A stretch of 13,348 nt of DNA from Rhodobacteraceae bacterium UBA7436 (GTDB lineage: Bacteria; Pseudomonadota; Alphaproteobacteria; Rhodobacterales; Rhodobacteraceae). This document shows, one piece after another, positions 13,061 to 13,348 of this stretch (positions are counted from its first letter, which is position 1; each line of letters opens with the position of its first letter). Position numbers and translations under genes: made by a program. Where the stretch lies: positions 11,918-25,265 of the forward strand of contig DLQI01000051.1 of NCBI GenBank assembly GCA_002478745.1, in the 5' to 3' direction. The notes below the pieces were generated by a model. That model did no database searches, was not told where the DNA came from, and saw nothing but the letters and a program-made list of their open reading frames with translations.

Positions 13061-13348
13061 TTAGTCGCGCAGCAACTCGTTAATCGATGTTTTCGAACGT
13101 GTCTTTGCATCCACCTTCTTAACGATCACGGCGCAATACAAGTGCACACCGTTTTTGGACGGCATGGAACCCGCAACAACAACAGAACCTGCTGGAACTT
13201 CACCGTAGAACACTTCGCCTGTATCACGATCGAGAATCTTTGTGGATTGACCGATAAATACGCCCATGCCCAAAACGGAACCTTCGCGCACAATGCAACC
13301 TTCAACAACTTCTGAACGCGCGCCAATAAAACAGTTATCTTCGATGAT
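13061..13348 (-). CDS. dapD: Tetrahydrodipicolinate N-succinyltransferase, C-terminal part (start beyond window edge)
   Basis: Cytoplasmic enzyme that transfers succinate from succinyl-CoA to tetrahydrodipicolinate, two steps before DapE in the succinylase DAP/lysine pathway. Only the last 95 residues are in the window; the frame stays open to base 13348. The fragment shows the end of the left-handed beta-helix with hexapeptide-type repeats (IIEDNCFIGARSEVVEGCIV, REGSVLGMGVFIGQSTKI). The DapD tail follows: DRDTGEVFYGEVPAGSVVVA, GSMPSKNG, YCAVIVKKVDAKTRSKTSIN, ELLRD. DapD proteins are about 275 aa, so roughly two thirds is missing at the edge. It is followed by an intrinsic terminator. dapE lies about 4.4 kb away on the same strand, beyond the plus-strand Hint/receptor block. 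Confidence 0.95.
   Translation of the reverse strand: MIEDNCFIGARSEVVEGCIVREGSVLGMGVFIGQSTKILDRDTGEVFYGEVPAGSVVVAGSMPSKNGVHLYCAVIVKKVDAKTRSKTSINELLRD

Noticed and set aside
1..13348. CRISPR array, toxin-antitoxin pair, prophage or insertion sequence
   Set aside because: No spaced repeats, transposase or integrase motifs, or terminal inverted repeats were seen on either strand.

Overview
The window looks like chromosomal DNA of a Rhodobacterales (Roseobacter-group) alphaproteobacterium. This rests on recognising protein families, not on a search. The pointers are secreted-type proteins ending in a Hint domain of the style common in that order, a choice-of-anchor L protein, a PotC-type permease with a long membrane N-terminal extension, and a C-rich intergenic element ending in a CCCCGGAATTTATTT-like core that resembles a common Rhodobacterales repeat.

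Layout. Positions 1-1202 (+) hold the 3' part of an ABC transporter permease, ended by an intrinsic terminator. Positions 1311-3418 (-) hold a YafY/WYL-type regulator followed by a secreted MltB-type lytic transglycosylase. Divergent from the regulator is a GST/FAXC-like gene (3500-4192, +), with a shared control region of about 80 bp. Positions 4189-8615 (-) are a tight cluster transcribed dapE > GNAT acetyltransferase > DUF2064 glycosyltransferase-like gene > rnr (RNase R). The first three genes are joined by ATGA overlaps. At the right edge, also on the minus strand, are a small conserved-looking protein (12632-12949) and the 3' end of dapD (13061-13348), which has its own terminator. dapE and dapD both belong to the succinylase branch of diaminopimelate/lysine synthesis.

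Between dapE and the dapD end sits a plus-strand block (about 8700-12628) that runs against its neighbours. It encodes a choice-of-anchor L protein with a C-terminal Hint domain, a second Hint protein of different architecture, and a GluR0-type ionotropic receptor (binding lobe, TM, pore loop, TM, binding lobe). This is the most interesting part of the window. In both Hint domains the residue I would expect to be the nucleophilic Cys is replaced, by Ser in one and Thr in the other, and the second also lacks the block-B His. The second Hint gene appears to have lost its natural start through a one-base insertion in an A-run at 10484-10487. The receptor is cut by one in-frame TAA at 12131-12133, directly after its putative selectivity filter, with the frame intact on both sides. 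Two lesions in adjacent genes suggest an accessory module in decay, sequence errors, or, much less likely, an unusual expression mechanism.

No tRNA, rRNA, CRISPR array, insertion sequence or phage gene was seen.
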